Origin: a virus
Length of the DNA stretch: 35,928 nt
Virus record (IMG/VR): IMGVR_UViG_3300008120_000150
Span: 1 to 35,928 of that record
Strand: one strand, 5' to 3'
This document shows positions 1 to 8,522 of this stretch, in pieces. Positions within the stretch are counted from its first letter, which is position 1, and the number at the start of each line of letters is the position of its first letter. The notes below the pieces were generated by a model, which saw nothing but the letters and a program-made list of their open reading frames with translations, was not told where the DNA came from and did not search any database. The position numbers and the translations under genes were made by a program.

Positions 1-206
1 CCAAATGGTATTTTGGAACTGTTCATAGTTCCATCAAAATCAATTAATTCATCCAGCTCTTTTTTTGGTTCCTTTGATTTTGAAACATATTGTTTGTGAC
101 TTTTGCAAGGCATATAGACCTCACCGTGTTTGTGAGTTCCTTCACAACCGAGTTCTTTTGCCTTTTTTTCGGCTGTTGTTACTGACTTATATCCCTTAAG
201 TTTCAT
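1..206 (-). CDS. Partial small Cys/His-rich phage protein (3' end beyond window)
   Basis: An open reading frame runs leftward from the ATG at 206 (complement) off the window edge, giving at least 68 residues that begin [20 protein letters not shown]. It continues with a pattern of C-x4-H-x-H, then PC-x2-H (Cys20, His25, His27, Cys35, His38), spaced like a small zinc-binding knuckle. I recall similar LGC-x-H-H...PC-x-H segments in hypothetical or structural proteins of marine T4-like phages, but cannot name a function. The start is fixed by the ATG and by a TGTATTTAT element (222-230, complement) 15 bases upstream, which matches an element before other genes here. The gene is divergent from the LamG/PT protein at 233. 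The tail after residue 40 is Lys/Glu-rich and probably flexible. Confidence 0.7.
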   Translation of the reverse strand, partial: MKLKGYKSVTTAEKKAKELGCEGTHKHGEVYMPCKSHKQYVSKSKEPKKELDELIDFDGTMNSSKIPF

Positions 207-221
207 TAAGTTTTTTTATCT

Positions 222-230
222 ATAAATACA
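222..230 (-). promoter_or_regulatory. AATATTTAT-type element (TGTATTTAT) before the left-edge gene
   Basis: The minus strand reads TGTATTTAT 15 bases before the ATG at 206. The same bases read on the plus strand contain TATAAATA (221-228), which equals the T4 late-promoter consensus, so the direction of action is ambiguous. The minus reading agrees with seven other genes in the window. Confidence 0.4.
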
Positions 231-232
231 AG

Positions 233-2527
233 GTGAGATGTATTTATTTTAAAAAAGAAGCCGTGGGAATACAAAATATCCGAAATCATTCCAACAACTC
301 CATAAAATTGAGATTGGATACTTCTGAGTACTATGATTTTTATCTGTCTAACGATGAGATTGAGTACGATCAGGAGACCGTATTTTCCACAAATTTAATC
401 GGCTTTGATGACGGAAATGTATTACCTGTTAATATTAGACTTTGGGATCCCGATTGTTCTCCTCAATTTGAATTATATTATGATGATTTTGAAAGTGACA
501 ATAATGTAGTGTCAGATAAATTTTATCCTTTTCCTGATTTAGTTGATGTGTCTTGTTACTCCTTGAGTGGAATTTGTGATGTTGGATTAACAGGAATTGA
601 CAACGGGCTCACAGACAGAATGAGTGGTGAAACACTTTACTACACAAGAGGATTATTAGATTCAATCAACAAATTTGACAGATTATCATACGACAGACAC
701 CTAAAATTAATCTCTGTTACATCAAATGTAAGATCACCCAACTCAAGATTTTCAGGTATAACGGCAAACACCCTTTATAATATAGTTTCAAAACAAGAGG
801 CGGGTATAGGTTACTACCAAGAATTATATGGTGGTTTTTATCAAGGTTTTTACAAATTATACGAATATGATTGGCAAATATTACCCGAAAGATATGAACT
901 CGGATGGTCTATGGAGACGGTAATCAAGCCAAGGATATACGATGAATTTGAACCCGGTGCAGGTGAGACCACTCTAAACGAAATCTATCCCAACAACGCA
1001 GGAATTTTCTTCTATATGGGGACAAGGGCGGAAGATAAATTTTATCACTACGCAACCGGTCATCCTGAAAGTTACACGGCTTATACACGAGTAACTGAAG
1101 AATTAAGTTGTTTAAAAACTTGTTCTTGTACTCTTACGGCGTTCACTTCGGATTGTTACAATGTCTACCCAATATCAGGTGATACCTATCAAGGAACGGA
1201 TTGTACTGTATGTGGAAACGCCTGCGAACACAAAGTGGTTGCCATACCACCCAAAGATCCAACGATAGATGTATTATCAAATTCATTTGCTATACGATTA
1301 TCGGGTGACCCAAAAAACCCAAAAATTAATATAAGGACAATTACCATCACGGGTGCGTGTCAAACAACTGCGGATTGTGAAACACACGAATATTACTTAA
1401 CAGGGTATACAATCAACAACATTTATTCCGATATTGGAATTTACGATTTTTGTTCGGGAAGTACCAATCAAACCGACTTCTTAAACACGGAAAAATGGTT
1501 ACAGGTTGATGTGGTATTCAAACGATATACTTTCTACGAGGGGTGCGACTTACTTTATGAGGGCGGAATTGGGGAAATGAGTTCCTTAATTTACCCTGCA
1601 ACTGAAAGAGGTGACACCTTAAGTTTAATTCAACCACCTTACACTCACGACCAAGAAAAAGAATACCCCGTCCAAAGAGTTGTAATGAATAGAGATTTTA
1701 TTGACTCAAAAGATAAACGACTTGGATCTTTGAAAATATATCTCAATGGTTATTTGTTTATGATCGTAGAAAACTTTGAGGAAATTATTCCAAGACCTTT
1801 GAATACCGAAAAAGAAAAACAAATCGGTGTAAGTTATTCAATGTCGTGGGGTGGTGGTACTCAAGGACTAAGGGAAAATCTAACATTTAATAGTTGTACC
1901 GGAACTACCTACCAACAAGATCCTGAATTATTTCCCGATACAGTTTTGTCAGGAACATCACTTTCACAATTAGAGACGGGTATTTTATTGGAAAAATACT
2001 TTGGTGGAACTTTTGATGGTGCCATTTCAGAATTTAGATTTTATGCGGAACCATTGAATGGTGGACAAATTCAACATAACAACAGAATTTTAAGAAATAC
2101 TTATGATCTCTTTGATTATTTCTGCTTGGATTGTGAAAATTTTGAACCTTTACCAAGTCCAAGTCCAACACCAACCCCTACAGTAACTCCTACGGTCACA
2201 AAAACACCAACTCCAACACCTACTATAACATCAACACCTACTTTAACTCCTACAAACACTGCAACACCAAGTGAAACACCAACAAATACACCAACACCAA
2301 CTGAAACACCAACAAATACACCAACACCTTCAATAACACCGTCGGTCTCTGTGACACCTGGTTTAACACCCACTGCGACTCCGTCTCAAACACCGACTAT
2401 GTCCCCAACCGTAACTCCAACAACTACTATCACACCTAGTGTTACACCATCAATAACACCTTCAATATCAGAAACCCCTACCGCTTCAGGTATAAGAACA
2501 ATTTTTGTCAGATTTAATCCTTTATAA
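233..2527 (+). CDS. LamG-like fibre/structural protein with C-terminal Pro/Thr-rich stalk
   Basis: The protein has 764 residues if it starts at GTG 233. A second in-frame GTG at 263 (product VGIQNIRN...) is an equally plausible start, and no ATG lies near either. Residues about 1-420 are beta-rich with many Tyr, Asp and paired Cys. Residues about 423-630 look like a concanavalin/LamG jelly-roll: a [12 protein letters not shown] strand, a later [16 protein letters not shown] strand, then a helix-like end. Residues about 641-751 are a low-complexity stalk of TPTxTPT units, followed by a short hydrophobic tail. LamG domains bind glycans and are common in phage fibre and virion surface proteins, so a role in host or surface binding is inferred. 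The following protease gene begins two bases after the stop, suggesting co-transcription. It has no recognised signal peptide. Confidence 0.82.
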   Translation: MRCIYFKKEAVGIQNIRNHSNNSIKLRLDTSEYYDFYLSNDEIEYDQETVFSTNLIGFDDGNVLPVNIRLWDPDCSPQFELYYDDFESDNNVVSDKFYPFPDLVDVSCYSLSGICDVGLTGIDNGLTDRMSGETLYYTRGLLDSINKFDRLSYDRHLKLISVTSNVRSPNSRFSGITANTLYNIVSKQEAGIGYYQELYGGFYQGFYKLYEYDWQILPERYELGWSMETVIKPRIYDEFEPGAGETTLNEIYPNNAGIFFYMGTRAEDKFYHYATGHPESYTAYTRVTEELSCLKTCSCTLTAFTSDCYNVYPISGDTYQGTDCTVCGNACEHKVVAIPPKDPTIDVLSNSFAIRLSGDPKNPKINIRTITITGACQTTADCETHEYYLTGYTINNIYSDIGIYDFCSGSTNQTDFLNTEKWLQVDVVFKRYTFYEGCDLLYEGGIGEMSSLIYPATERGDTLSLIQPPYTHDQEKEYPVQRVVMNRDFIDSKDKRLGSLKIYLNGYLFMIVENFEEIIPRPLNTEKEKQIGVSYSMSWGGGTQGLRENLTFNSCTGTTYQQDPELFPDTVLSGTSLSQLETGILLEKYFGGTFDGAISEFRFYAEPLNGGQIQHNNRILRNTYDLFDYFCLDCENFEPLPSPSPTPTPTVTPTVTKTPTPTPTITSTPTLTPTNTATPSETPTNTPTPTETPTNTPTPSITPSVSVTPGLTPTATPSQTPTMSPTVTPTTTITPSVTPSITPSISETPTASGIRTIFVRFNPL
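2152..2487 (+). repeat. PT-rich coding repeat, stalk of the LamG protein
   Basis: The codons alternate ACA/ACT/ACC (Thr) and CCA/CCT/CCC (Pro) in three-residue units. A 27-base segment at 2272-2298 recurs exactly at 2302-2328, encoding ETPTNTPTP twice. Outside this copy the Thr and Pro codons vary freely, so the pattern is kept at protein level as well as by recent slippage or recombination. Confidence 0.85.
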
Positions 2528-2529
2528 AA

Positions 2530-3750
2530 ATGGAAAACAACATTTTATTACAATCAATTGAAAATTTGAAAGTAGAATATAACAACGATTCAATTTGTTT
2601 GGGAAAAAAAATCAAAAATGGCGTGGTGACTGATGAATTATCTATAGTTTTTTTTGTTGATGAAAAAAAACCACTAGAAAATTTAACTCAATCTGAGTTG
2701 ATCCCAACAAGGATAAATGTAAATGGTGTTATTATGAAAACCGATGTGGTTGAAAGTGTTGACGCACGTATCAATCCATGTCCGTCTGAATTTAACAGTA
2801 GTTGTATTTTTAGTCCAGTACCGAATAAAAGTTATATAAGACCAATTGTTGGTGGAATATCTATACGAAAAACCACAGATGGGATTGGTACTCTCGGGTT
2901 TTTAGCAAAACATACTGAAACAGGATCATTGGTTGGGGTTACTAATTTACATGTTGCATTAAAAACACATTTTTTAGCGGGTAGTTTATGTCAGACATCT
3001 CCCTGTACATTTGATTATAATTCACTGATAGAACAAATTTATCAACCAGGTGAAAATTCAATTTATGAGACTGATTTTTATAATTTAGGTAGAGTTATGT
3101 ATTGTCATCTTTTAACCTCAAATGTGGCAGCAGAAATTGATTGTTGTTTAATCGGGTTAAAAGAAAGTGTCATCTCAAATAGTGAATCTTTTAAACAATA
3201 TGGACTGAGTTTTACTAATGTGCCTGTTTTTGCCACAACGGCTGAAATAGACTCAATATTGACTGATAATATTGAATTAGCGGCATCAGGAAGATCGTCG
3301 GGTCCAAAGGAGGGGTCATTATGTGGTTTAAAGGCTTTATATAGTAACTACAATGTTGGTGTTTGGGGTTATATGAAAAATAATGATGGGTTTGAGTATA
3401 GAAAAAGTTTTACTAATCAAATTGCTTATACAAGGACAAATGTTGATTGTCCAGACCCATCAATAGCCGGTGATTCGGGATCAGCGGTCTTAGGTAAATT
3501 TAACGGAGTTTGGAAAATCGTTGGATTAAATTATGCAGGTGGAACTTTTGGTTCTGGAATTGAATTCGGAGTGTTCAACCGAATCGATAGAGTTGCATCT
3601 TTGATGGGTATAGAGGCGTGGGATGGATCAAGTTTAAACTTTATTGATTTGAATAACGTAGAAACATACCAAGTTCAAGGATTTAGTCCTGACTTAACAG
3701 TATCTGTTGGGGGTGAAACTTATTGGCAAGCAGGAATGATAAATAGTTAA
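2530..3750 (+). CDS. Chymotrypsin/trypsin-fold serine protease
   Basis: The protein has 406 residues and a recognisable S1-type catalytic triad: His141 in GVTNLHVAL, Asp204 in EIDCCLIGL and Ser316 in AGDSGSAVLG. The GDSGSA motif with following IVGLNYAGG strand is typical of trypsin-like peptidases without the exact GDSGGP of digestive trypsins. Residues 1-100 form an extra N-terminal domain with a KKIKNG...FFVDEKKPL segment, like the region before the protease domain in some bacterial and plant NAL1-like proteins. The last 55 residues are a C-terminal extension. No signal peptide is seen, so action inside the infected cell or within the virion is more likely than secretion. It directly follows the LamG/PT protein by two bases. 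It could mature fibre proteins or cleave host surface proteins; neither is shown by the sequence. Confidence 0.85.
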   Translation: MENNILLQSIENLKVEYNNDSICLGKKIKNGVVTDELSIVFFVDEKKPLENLTQSELIPTRINVNGVIMKTDVVESVDARINPCPSEFNSSCIFSPVPNKSYIRPIVGGISIRKTTDGIGTLGFLAKHTETGSLVGVTNLHVALKTHFLAGSLCQTSPCTFDYNSLIEQIYQPGENSIYETDFYNLGRVMYCHLLTSNVAAEIDCCLIGLKESVISNSESFKQYGLSFTNVPVFATTAEIDSILTDNIELAASGRSSGPKEGSLCGLKALYSNYNVGVWGYMKNNDGFEYRKSFTNQIAYTRTNVDCPDPSIAGDSGSAVLGKFNGVWKIVGLNYAGGTFGSGIEFGVFNRIDRVASLMGIEAWDGSSLNFIDLNNVETYQVQGFSPDLTVSVGGETYWQAGMINS

Positions 3751-3757
3751 TATTTAC
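3749..3757 (+). promoter_or_regulatory. AATATTTAC, near match to the AATATTTAT element
   Basis: An eight-of-nine match to the element found before other genes lies 54 bases upstream of the GTG of the glycosylation operon. It overlaps the stop codon of the protease gene. It may be the operon promoter. Confidence 0.3.
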
Positions 3758-3775
3758 CTATTTCAAACTTGATTT

Positions 3776-3806
3776 ATGATTTGAATAAAATAAATTTTCA
3801 AATCAT
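3776..3806 (+). promoter_or_regulatory. Perfect 10-bp inverted repeat just before the glycosylation operon
   Basis: ATGATTTGAA (3776-3785) and TTCAAATCAT (3797-3806) are perfectly complementary with an 11-base AT-rich loop. The repeat ends five bases before the GTG at 3812. There is no U-run after it, so it is not a classical terminator. It could be a protein operator or an RNA hairpin that limits access to the start codon. Confidence 0.5.
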
Positions 3807-3811
3807 TAATA

Positions 3812-5056
3812 GTGACCATATTCGTTCAAATAGCATCATACCGGGACCCTGAACTAGAAAATACAGTTAGGGATATGATATCAAACGCAGATAGACCCGA
3901 AAAATTAAGGTTTGGTATTGCAAGACAGTTCAGAGAAGAGGATGGTTTTGATAAATTAGAGGAATTTAGAGATGATAGTAGATTTAGAATCTTAGATATT
4001 CCTTACGAAGAATCAAACGGAGCTTGTTGGGCTAGACACCTTATCCAACAATTATATAAAAATGAAACCTACACCCTTCAAATTGATTCCCATATGAGAT
4101 TTGAAAAGGGTTGGGATACCACTTTGATTGATATGATCGATCAACTTCAAGAAGATGGACATGAAAAACCACTTCTTACGGGTTATGTGAGTTCATTCGA
4201 TCCCGATAACGATCCTGCGGGGAGAGCAAGAGATCCTTGGCAAATGGCGTTTGATAGATTTATTCCTGAAGGAGCGGTATTTTTCCTACCCGAAACAATT
4301 CCAAATTGGACAGAATTAACTAAACCAGTTCCAGCGAGATTCTACTCCGCACACTTTTGTTTTACTTTGGGACAATTTTCAAAAGAAGTTCAACACGATC
4401 CCGAATATTATTTTCACGGTGAAGAAATTAGTATTTCAGCAAGAGCGTATACTCACGGATATGATTTATTCCATCCTCACAAAGTAGTTGTATATCACGA
4501 ATACACCAGAAAAGGACGAACCAAACAATGGGATGACGATAAAAAGTGGGTTGAAAAAAACAATCACTCACACAAAAGGAACAGACAACTCTTTGGTATG
4601 GACGGGGAAGAAATGATTGACTTAGGTCAGTTTGGTTTTGGATCAGTAAGAACTTTAAGAGATTATGAAAAATATTCGGGATTACTTTTCAGTAAGAGAG
4701 CAATTCAAAAGTATACATTAGATAAAGGATACCCTCCAAATCCGTACAATTACGAAACAGAAGAAGATTGGATCAATTCATTCACAAAACAATTTAAACA
4801 TTGTATCGATGTTGGATATGATCGTGTACCTGAAAAAGATTATGATTTTTGGGTTGTTGCATTCCACGATCATAAAGATGAGACGATATACCGCAAAGAT
4901 GCGGATAAACATGAAATTCAAGGATTTTTCAGAGATCCTGACGGGTATTGTAAAGTTTGGAGAACTTTCAATGCAGAAGAAAAACCAGCATATTGGGTGG
5001 TTTGGCCACACTCTGAATCTAAGGGGTGGGGTGAAAGAATGATTGGTAACTTATGA
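3812..5056 (+). CDS. GT60-like GlcNAc transferase (polypeptide/Skp1-type glycosyltransferase)
   Basis: The 414-residue protein belongs to the GlcNAc/GT60 glycosyltransferase family (Pfam GlcNAc). Visible family hallmarks are the N-terminal VQIASYRDPEL strand, ARHLIQQLY helix, the metal/sugar-nucleotide motif LQIDSHMRFEKGWD (Asp92-Ser-His94), and YYFHGEEISISARAYTHGYD followed by HPHKVVVYHEY. Eukaryotic members transfer alpha-GlcNAc from UDP-GlcNAc to Thr of mucins (Trypanosoma cruzi) or to hydroxyproline of Skp1 (Dictyostelium). About 110 residues after the catalytic core form an extra Trp/Asp-rich C-terminal domain that I do not recognise. The GTG start is chosen because the conserved first strand begins at residue 3. 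It opens a tight operon and overlaps the next gene by four bases (ATGA). It likely glycosylates phage proteins or surface glycans. Confidence 0.85.
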   Translation: MTIFVQIASYRDPELENTVRDMISNADRPEKLRFGIARQFREEDGFDKLEEFRDDSRFRILDIPYEESNGACWARHLIQQLYKNETYTLQIDSHMRFEKGWDTTLIDMIDQLQEDGHEKPLLTGYVSSFDPDNDPAGRARDPWQMAFDRFIPEGAVFFLPETIPNWTELTKPVPARFYSAHFCFTLGQFSKEVQHDPEYYFHGEEISISARAYTHGYDLFHPHKVVVYHEYTRKGRTKQWDDDKKWVEKNNHSHKRNRQLFGMDGEEMIDLGQFGFGSVRTLRDYEKYSGLLFSKRAIQKYTLDKGYPPNPYNYETEEDWINSFTKQFKHCIDVGYDRVPEKDYDFWVVAFHDHKDETIYRKDADKHEIQGFFRDPDGYCKVWRTFNAEEKPAYWVVWPHSESKGWGERMIGNL

Positions 5057-5493
5057 TATTAATTTCACACAGGGGGAACATATTTGGGAAAAATGATTTA
5101 TTGGAAAATGATCCTGAATACATTGATATTGCCATTAATCAAGGATACGATGTAGAAATAGATGTTTGGAAGATTGATGACTTGTTTTTTCTTGGTCATG
5201 ATAACCCAATGTATCAGATTGATATAAAATGGTTTACCGATAGAATCGAAAAACTTTGGATTCACTGTAAAAACATAGATGCTTTGTTATTCTTTAAAAA
5301 TAGTAATAGTAACTATAATTTTTTTTGGCATCAAACTGATGTCCTCACCTTAACAAGTTTGAACTATGTTTGGGTTTTTCCAGGTTATCAACCAATTTTC
5401 AATAGCATTGCGGTTCTTCCTGAATTGTATAATGAAAATATAGAAAATTGTTTAGGTATTTGTTCTGACCACATAGAAAATTATAAAAAATGA
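5053..5493 (+). CDS. Short GDPD/PLC-like phosphodiesterase-family protein
   Basis: The 146-residue protein opens with ILISHRGN, followed by an Asn/Asp-rich loop, GYDVEIDVW and LFFLGHDNP. This His-Arg...Glu-x-Asp...GHD arrangement is that of glycerophosphodiester phosphodiesterase-like TIM-barrel proteins (His6/Arg7, Glu36/Asp38, His49). Enzymes of this family hydrolyse glycerophosphodiesters. Close relatives of this shorter kind occur in polysaccharide biosynthesis clusters with unknown substrate. At 146 residues it is shorter than a full eight-stranded barrel (about 220-250), so activity is uncertain. It overlaps both neighbours by ATGA, which implies translational coupling between the GT60-like gene and the nucleotidyltransferase gene. 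It may act on a phospho-linked sugar substituent. Confidence 0.7.
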   Translation: MILISHRGNIFGKNDLLENDPEYIDIAINQGYDVEIDVWKIDDLFFLGHDNPMYQIDIKWFTDRIEKLWIHCKNIDALLFFKNSNSNYNFFWHQTDVLTLTSLNYVWVFPGYQPIFNSIAVLPELYNENIENCLGICSDHIENYKK

Positions 5494-6857
5494 TTAAAGT
5501 AATTATTTTTGATTTAGATGGAGTTTTGGTCGATGCCAAAAATATTCACTTTGAAGCCCTCAATGAGGCATTAGGGCCCAAATATGAAATTAACTGGACG
5601 GAACACCTTTCAACATACGATGGATTAAAAACAAACCAGAAATTAAAAATGTTGACAGAACTAAAGGGGTTACCGATCGAATCACATAAAGATGTTTGGA
5701 ATAAGAAACAAGAGATCACAATTCAAAAATTAAAATTAGTAAAACCTGATCAATCTTTACAATTAGTGATGAGTGCACTATCTGAACATGGATACAAAAT
5801 TGCGGTTTGCTCCAATTCCATAAGAAAAACAGTTCTAACAGTACTTTCAAAGTTAGAGATCATAGAGTATATGGATTTAATTGTATCAAACGAAGACGTT
5901 AATAATTCTAAGCCACATCCAGAAATGTATTGGAAGACAATTTCAAAGATGGGTGTTTTACCTGAAGAAACTTTAATTGTTGAAGATTCCCCATATGGTT
6001 TACTTGCTGCGTCAAGAACAAACGCCAACGTGTTAAGAGTTAAAAATCCTAACGAGGTAACTTTGGATAATATAAACAATAAAATACAAGAAATAGAAAT
6101 GAAACAAACCAAAACAAATCCAAAATGGGTAGATAATAAATTGAATGTGTTAATCCCTATGGCTGGTGCGGGTAGTCGATTTGAAAAGGCGGGATATACG
6201 TTTCCAAAACCATTAATAGATGTTAATGGTAAACCTATGATTCAAGTAGTTGTTGAAAATTTAAATATTGATGCAAATTTTATTTACGTCGTTCAAAAAT
6301 CACACAGAGAAAAATTCAATTTAGACACTTTACTCAATCTCATAACTCCAAATTGTAAAATTATAGATGTTGATGCCTTAACTGAAGGAGCGGCTTGTAC
6401 TGCGTTATTGGCTAAACAGTATATAAATAATGATAATCCTCTCTTCTTTGCAAACTCAGACCAATTTGTAGAATGGGACTCGAATGAGTTCATGTATAAA
6501 ATGAATGAAACAGAGGCCGATGGAGGTATTGTAACTTTTACGGCAACACACCCAAAATGGTCTTTTGTTAAAGTAGATGAAAAAGGATTAGTCACCGAAG
6601 TGGCGGAAAAGAATCCAATATCAAATATCGCAACGGTTGGATATTATTATTGGAAACATGGATCGGATTTTGTTAAGTACGCTGAACAGATGATTGATAA
6701 TGATATTCGAATAAATAATGAATTTTATGTGTGTCCTGTTTTTAATCAAGCCATTAAAGATAATAAACAAATTAGAATATTTAACACATTAGGAATGTGG
6801 GGTCTTGGTACTCCTGAAGATTTGAACTATTATATAGAGCACTACAGTAAAAAATAA
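5490..6857 (+). CDS. HAD phosphatase / sugar-nucleotidyltransferase fusion
   Basis: Residues 1-200 are a HAD-IA hydrolase: motif I DLDGVLVD (Asp8, Asp10), motif II VCSNS (106-110), motif III Lys in NSKPHP (Lys141), motif IV IVEDSP (163-168). Residues about 217-455 are a GT-A-fold nucleotidyltransferase: LIPMAGAGSRF with G-x-G-x-R (226-230), FPKPLI (Lys240), and FANSDQFVEWD supplying the metal-binding Asp. Similar fused proteins occur in surface polysaccharide clusters, where the transferase makes an NDP-sugar and the phosphatase acts on a sugar phosphate. The exact sugar cannot be read from the sequence. A methionine at 204 between the domains (at 6099) could permit independent translation of the second half. 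It probably supplies an activated sugar to the glycosyltransferases downstream. Confidence 0.88.
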   Translation: MIKVIIFDLDGVLVDAKNIHFEALNEALGPKYEINWTEHLSTYDGLKTNQKLKMLTELKGLPIESHKDVWNKKQEITIQKLKLVKPDQSLQLVMSALSEHGYKIAVCSNSIRKTVLTVLSKLEIIEYMDLIVSNEDVNNSKPHPEMYWKTISKMGVLPEETLIVEDSPYGLLAASRTNANVLRVKNPNEVTLDNINNKIQEIEMKQTKTNPKWVDNKLNVLIPMAGAGSRFEKAGYTFPKPLIDVNGKPMIQVVVENLNIDANFIYVVQKSHREKFNLDTLLNLITPNCKIIDVDALTEGAACTALLAKQYINNDNPLFFANSDQFVEWDSNEFMYKMNETEADGGIVTFTATHPKWSFVKVDEKGLVTEVAEKNPISNIATVGYYYWKHGSDFVKYAEQMIDNDIRINNEFYVCPVFNQAIKDNKQIRIFNTLGMWGLGTPEDLNYYIEHYSKK

Positions 6858-6863
6858 AAAATC

Positions 6864-7025
6864 ATGAATTCAAATAACAAATATACACAAATACAATTAA
6901 ACGAATATAATCGTTTATTTAGTCTTTGGTCTGAACAAGATAGAGATTTGTTAGTTGATTCTTTCGATAAACATAACATTTGGGTAAATAATGAATTTTT
7001 TTTAAAAAATGAAAAAAGTAATTAG
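6864..7025 (+). CDS. Small hypothetical protein (53 aa)
   Basis: An ATG at 6864, six bases after the preceding stop, opens a 53-residue frame beginning MNSNNKYTQIQLNEYNRLFS and ending at TAG 7025. It fills the only gap in the operon almost exactly and overlaps the next gene by 17 bases. Composition is polar with Asn, Asp and Trp. No family is recognised. Its position and A-rich initiation region support it as real, but chance cannot be excluded for this length. Confidence 0.5.
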   Translation: MNSNNKYTQIQLNEYNRLFSLWSEQDRDLLVDSFDKHNIWVNNEFFLKNEKSN

Positions 7026-7647
7026 TTTTTCTCTATATGGTAATGATGTTAGATATACAAATGGTGCGATTTGCAATGCCGAATTGGGTGCCATCATATA
7101 TCCTGATTGGATATGTAGGTTTTACTGTGGTAATTCAGTAAGTGAGGAAATAACAAACAAACTTGAAGATTTTAGTAATACTGAAGTCATACATATGGAA
7201 GAAGATGAAAATTATTCTTATATGATGTGGAGATTTTTATCCGTTGACGACAGTGATGTATCCGTAACCTTGAGTCGTGATGCCGATTCTCGATTATCAA
7301 TGAGAGAAAAGGAATGTGTTGATTTATTTATGGAATCAGATTTTTTATTTCACTCAATACAAGATCATTCGTGTCATGACAATGTAATGGGTGGTATGTG
7401 GGGTATGAAAAAAAACGATAGAATAAATATGCAACAATTAATAAATGAATGGTACGGAGGGTTGGGATACTTTTCTGATCAATTATTTATGAGAGAAATA
7501 ATTAAACCAAAATTTTTAGATTCGACACTGACACACTGTTCTCACTATCTGAATAATTTCCCAGTCCCGCCAAACAGAGATAATTTTTTTGTCGGTGAAA
7601 TTTTTACAGATAATAGAGGTAAACCATATAATCATGTTTTTTATTAA
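7009..7647 (+). CDS. Putative glycosyltransferase (GT-A-like, capsule-cluster type)
   Basis: The 212-residue protein opens ISFSLYGNDVRYTNGAICNA, continues with an IYPDWICRFYCG strand, and has a candidate nucleotide-sugar/metal motif LSRDADSRLSMRE (Asp85, Asp87 region). It then carries FHSIQDHSCHD and MGGMWGMK. I recognise this signature from uncharacterised proteins in bacterial capsule and O-antigen clusters that are treated as glycosyltransferase-like. The acceptor and donor are unknown. It has no membrane segment. It lies in the operon five bases before the next gene. Confidence 0.7.
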   Translation: MKKVISFSLYGNDVRYTNGAICNAELGAIIYPDWICRFYCGNSVSEEITNKLEDFSNTEVIHMEEDENYSYMMWRFLSVDDSDVSVTLSRDADSRLSMREKECVDLFMESDFLFHSIQDHSCHDNVMGGMWGMKKNDRINMQQLINEWYGGLGYFSDQLFMREIIKPKFLDSTLTHCSHYLNNFPVPPNRDNFFVGEIFTDNRGKPYNHVFY

Positions 7648-7652
7648 ACAAA

Positions 7653-8522
7653 ATGAACTCTGACAAATTATCATTACTTATTTATACTAATGAAACTTTT
7701 TTACCAATTGCCGAATTATCAACATTCGAATATGATAAATATTTTTCCGATATTGATATAAAAAAATATTTAGTATCTAATAATTTCCCTGAAAATGATT
7801 TATTGAATTATAATAATTTTATAAAAATTAATTCAGAAATACCTTTAGAAAATGAAGGTAGGCACTTTGCAAAAGTTCTTATTAAGGCATTAAAAAAAAT
7901 AGATACAGAATTTGTACTTTTTACGTTAGATGATCTTTTTATTATAAATTATATAAAAAAAAATAATTTACAACTTCTGATTAATTTTATGGTTAATGAA
8001 AATGTTGATCATTTGTCTTTAATGTCATATGGTCATAATTGGGACGTTATGAACATTAATTATAAGGAATATGGAATACCCGACAATTATTTTTTGAATT
8101 TTAACACATCATATTGTCATATGATAACACTCCAACCTATGATTTGGAAAACTTCTTCATTTATTGAATTATTAAATTACAATTTAAATATTTCCTTAAA
8201 AGAATTCGATACCAGTAATTTTAAAAATAAAAAAGGAGAAAATAGAAGTGGTTTTAGTAGTTACGGATATTATGAGATTGATAATAATTTTTGGGATTTT
8301 GGTTTTAAACATTGTTGTTTTAATAGATTTTACGAAAATACACCATACTCCTTTGATGATAGACCTCTTGATGGTGATTATTTTTTATTTTTATGGACTG
8401 AAGTAATCGCTGGAGGTAAATTTAACTTTAACAGAGGGCATAATTGTAAAATTTACTTAGAAAAGTATTTACAGGAAAAAAATATAAATCGAAACAATAA
8501 ACTCTATCAAAATTTTTTCTAA
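7653..8522 (+). CDS. Putative glycosyltransferase, GT-A-like
   Basis: The 289-residue protein begins with a beta strand (LSLLIYTNETFLP), then has a helix ending before TEFVLFTLDDLFI at about residue 88. This is placed like the DxD region of GT-A enzymes and resembles the LDDFFL motif of other capsule-cluster transferases. The C-terminal half has a Trp/Asn/Phe-rich patch and ends with an RGHNCKIYLEKYL helix. Family membership is inferred from layout and context; I cannot name a CAZy family. The gene is very AT-rich and Asn/Lys/Ile-rich compared with the polymerase or tail genes, consistent with acquisition from another source. The next start codon immediately follows its stop codon. Confidence 0.55.
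   Translation: MNSDKLSLLIYTNETFLPIAELSTFEYDKYFSDIDIKKYLVSNNFPENDLLNYNNFIKINSEIPLENEGRHFAKVLIKALKKIDTEFVLFTLDDLFIINYIKKNNLQLLINFMVNENVDHLSLMSYGHNWDVMNINYKEYGIPDNYFLNFNTSYCHMITLQPMIWKTSSFIELLNYNLNISLKEFDTSNFKNKKGENRSGFSSYGYYEIDNNFWDFGFKHCCFNRFYENTPYSFDDRPLDGDYFLFLWTEVIAGGKFNFNRGHNCKIYLEKYLQEKNINRNNKLYQNFF

Noticed and set aside
221-228. TATAAATA on the plus strand as a T4-type late promoter for the gene at 233
   Set aside because: It would put the transcript start at or after GTG 233, and the minus-strand reading fits the element seen before seven other genes. It remains possible if the gene starts at GTG 263.
2116-2373. Minus-strand Gly/Val-rich ORF (GVGVFVGV repeats), and similar ones at 13188-13379, 16035-16277 and 17583-17825
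   Set aside because: These are the reverse reading of the Thr/Pro-coding repeats; they share the stalk boundaries and have no start signal or independent conservation.
4778-5042. Small ORFs on both strands inside the 3' end of the GT60-like gene
   Set aside because: They overlap the firmly coding C-terminal part of that gene in other frames and have no recognisable content.
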